DNA of 5,334 nt from Lachnospiraceae bacterium (lineage in GTDB: Bacteria; Bacillota_A; Clostridia; Lachnospirales; Lachnospiraceae), in the NCBI GenBank assembly GCA_017435025.1, contig JAFSFU010000153.1:1-5334 (forward strand), read 5' to 3'. This document shows positions 5,072-5,334 of the stretch, one piece after another. Both the position numbers and the translations under genes were made by a program. The notes beneath the pieces are model-generated. The model saw nothing but the letters and a program-made list of their open reading frames with translations, was not told where the DNA came from and made no database searches. How positions within the stretch are numbered: the first letter of the stretch is position 1; each line of letters opens with the position of its first letter.

Positions 5072-5334
5072 ATGCAGAAAAACTATGAAATTATCGTATT
5101 GGATTTAGATGGTACGCTGACGAATAGAGATAAAGTGATCACACCACGTACAAAGGCGGCCTTGATGGAGGCTCAGAAACGTGGGAAAAAAGTCGTTCTG
5201 GCATCCGGCAGACCAACTCCGGGCGTATTGCCTTTGGCAGAAGAGTTGGAGTTGAAAAACTATGGTGGTTATATTTTATCCTTCAATGGTGGAATGATTA
5301 TGAACTGTACGACCGGAGAAGTAGTATTCTCACA
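5072..5334 (+). CDS. HAD-superfamily (Cof-type) hydrolase, N-terminal part
   Basis: The first 87 residues are present and the gene runs off the window. HAD motif I is DLDGTLT (11-17), with nucleophile Asp11 and general acid Asp13; motif II is VVLASGRP (41-48), with Ser45. The segment between them (TPRTKAALMEAQKRGKK) and the following FNGGMI (69-74) fit the Cof/YbiV group, cytoplasmic Mg-dependent phosphatases of sugar phosphates, flavin mononucleotide and related small molecules. The complete family members are about 260-290 residues, so roughly two thirds, including the cap domain and motifs III and IV, lie outside. AAGGA at 5056-5060 (11 bases upstream) or GGGA at 5063-5066 (5 bases) may serve as ribosome binding site. 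Substrate cannot be predicted from this part, and no link to the other genes is evident. Confidence 0.9.
   Translation, partial: MQKNYEIIVLDLDGTLTNRDKVITPRTKAALMEAQKRGKKVVLASGRPTPGVLPLAEELELKNYGGYILSFNGGMIMNCTTGEVVFS

Noticed and set aside
1..5334. CRISPR array, tRNA, rRNA or insertion-sequence transposase
   Set aside because: No regularly spaced repeats, cloverleaf-like sequence, rRNA segment or transposase frame was seen on either strand.

Overview
The window looks like chromosomal DNA of an anaerobic Gram-positive member of the Clostridia, most likely a Lachnospiraceae-type gut bacterium. This is inferred from moderate-to-low G+C coding sequence in AT-rich spacers, strong AGGAGG-type ribosome binding sites, T-tract terminators, and a lipoprotein with the Ala/Thr/Glu-rich linker common in that family. 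No similarity search was possible.

Layout: 1-199 is the 3' end of an M20-family amidohydrolase, closed by a clear intrinsic terminator (222-259). Next comes a compact four-gene, plus-strand unit (386-3640): an ABC ATPase, a MetI-type permease, an NlpA/MetQ-type lipoprotein and a DUF169 protein. The AT-rich stretch 3641-4306 has no convincing gene. It holds a long imperfect palindrome (3689-3877), a run of GTATCT/AGATAC motifs, and a second long hairpin with T-tracts on both sides (4180-4284) that should terminate transcription from both directions. On the minus strand, 4307-4894 encodes a small C39-like (papain-fold) cysteine peptidase without a signal peptide, behind a good TTGACA/AATAAT promoter. 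Divergently, a HAD (Cof-type) phosphatase begins at 5072 and runs off the window.

The operon is the main interest. It has the architecture of a methionine importer (MetN, MetI, MetQ). However, the ATPase ends before the C-terminal NIL/ACT domain that senses methionine in canonical MetN. The binding protein has also lost several of the residues I associate with methionine binding, gaining cysteines, including a Cys-Cys-Trp-Phe-Thr-His segment. The fourth gene encodes a nine-cysteine DUF169 (COG2043) protein of unknown function. The simplest reading is an uptake system for something other than methionine, with DUF169 handling or sensing the imported compound. The M20 amidohydrolase just upstream could act on a related conjugate, but a terminator separates it from the operon, so that link is weak.
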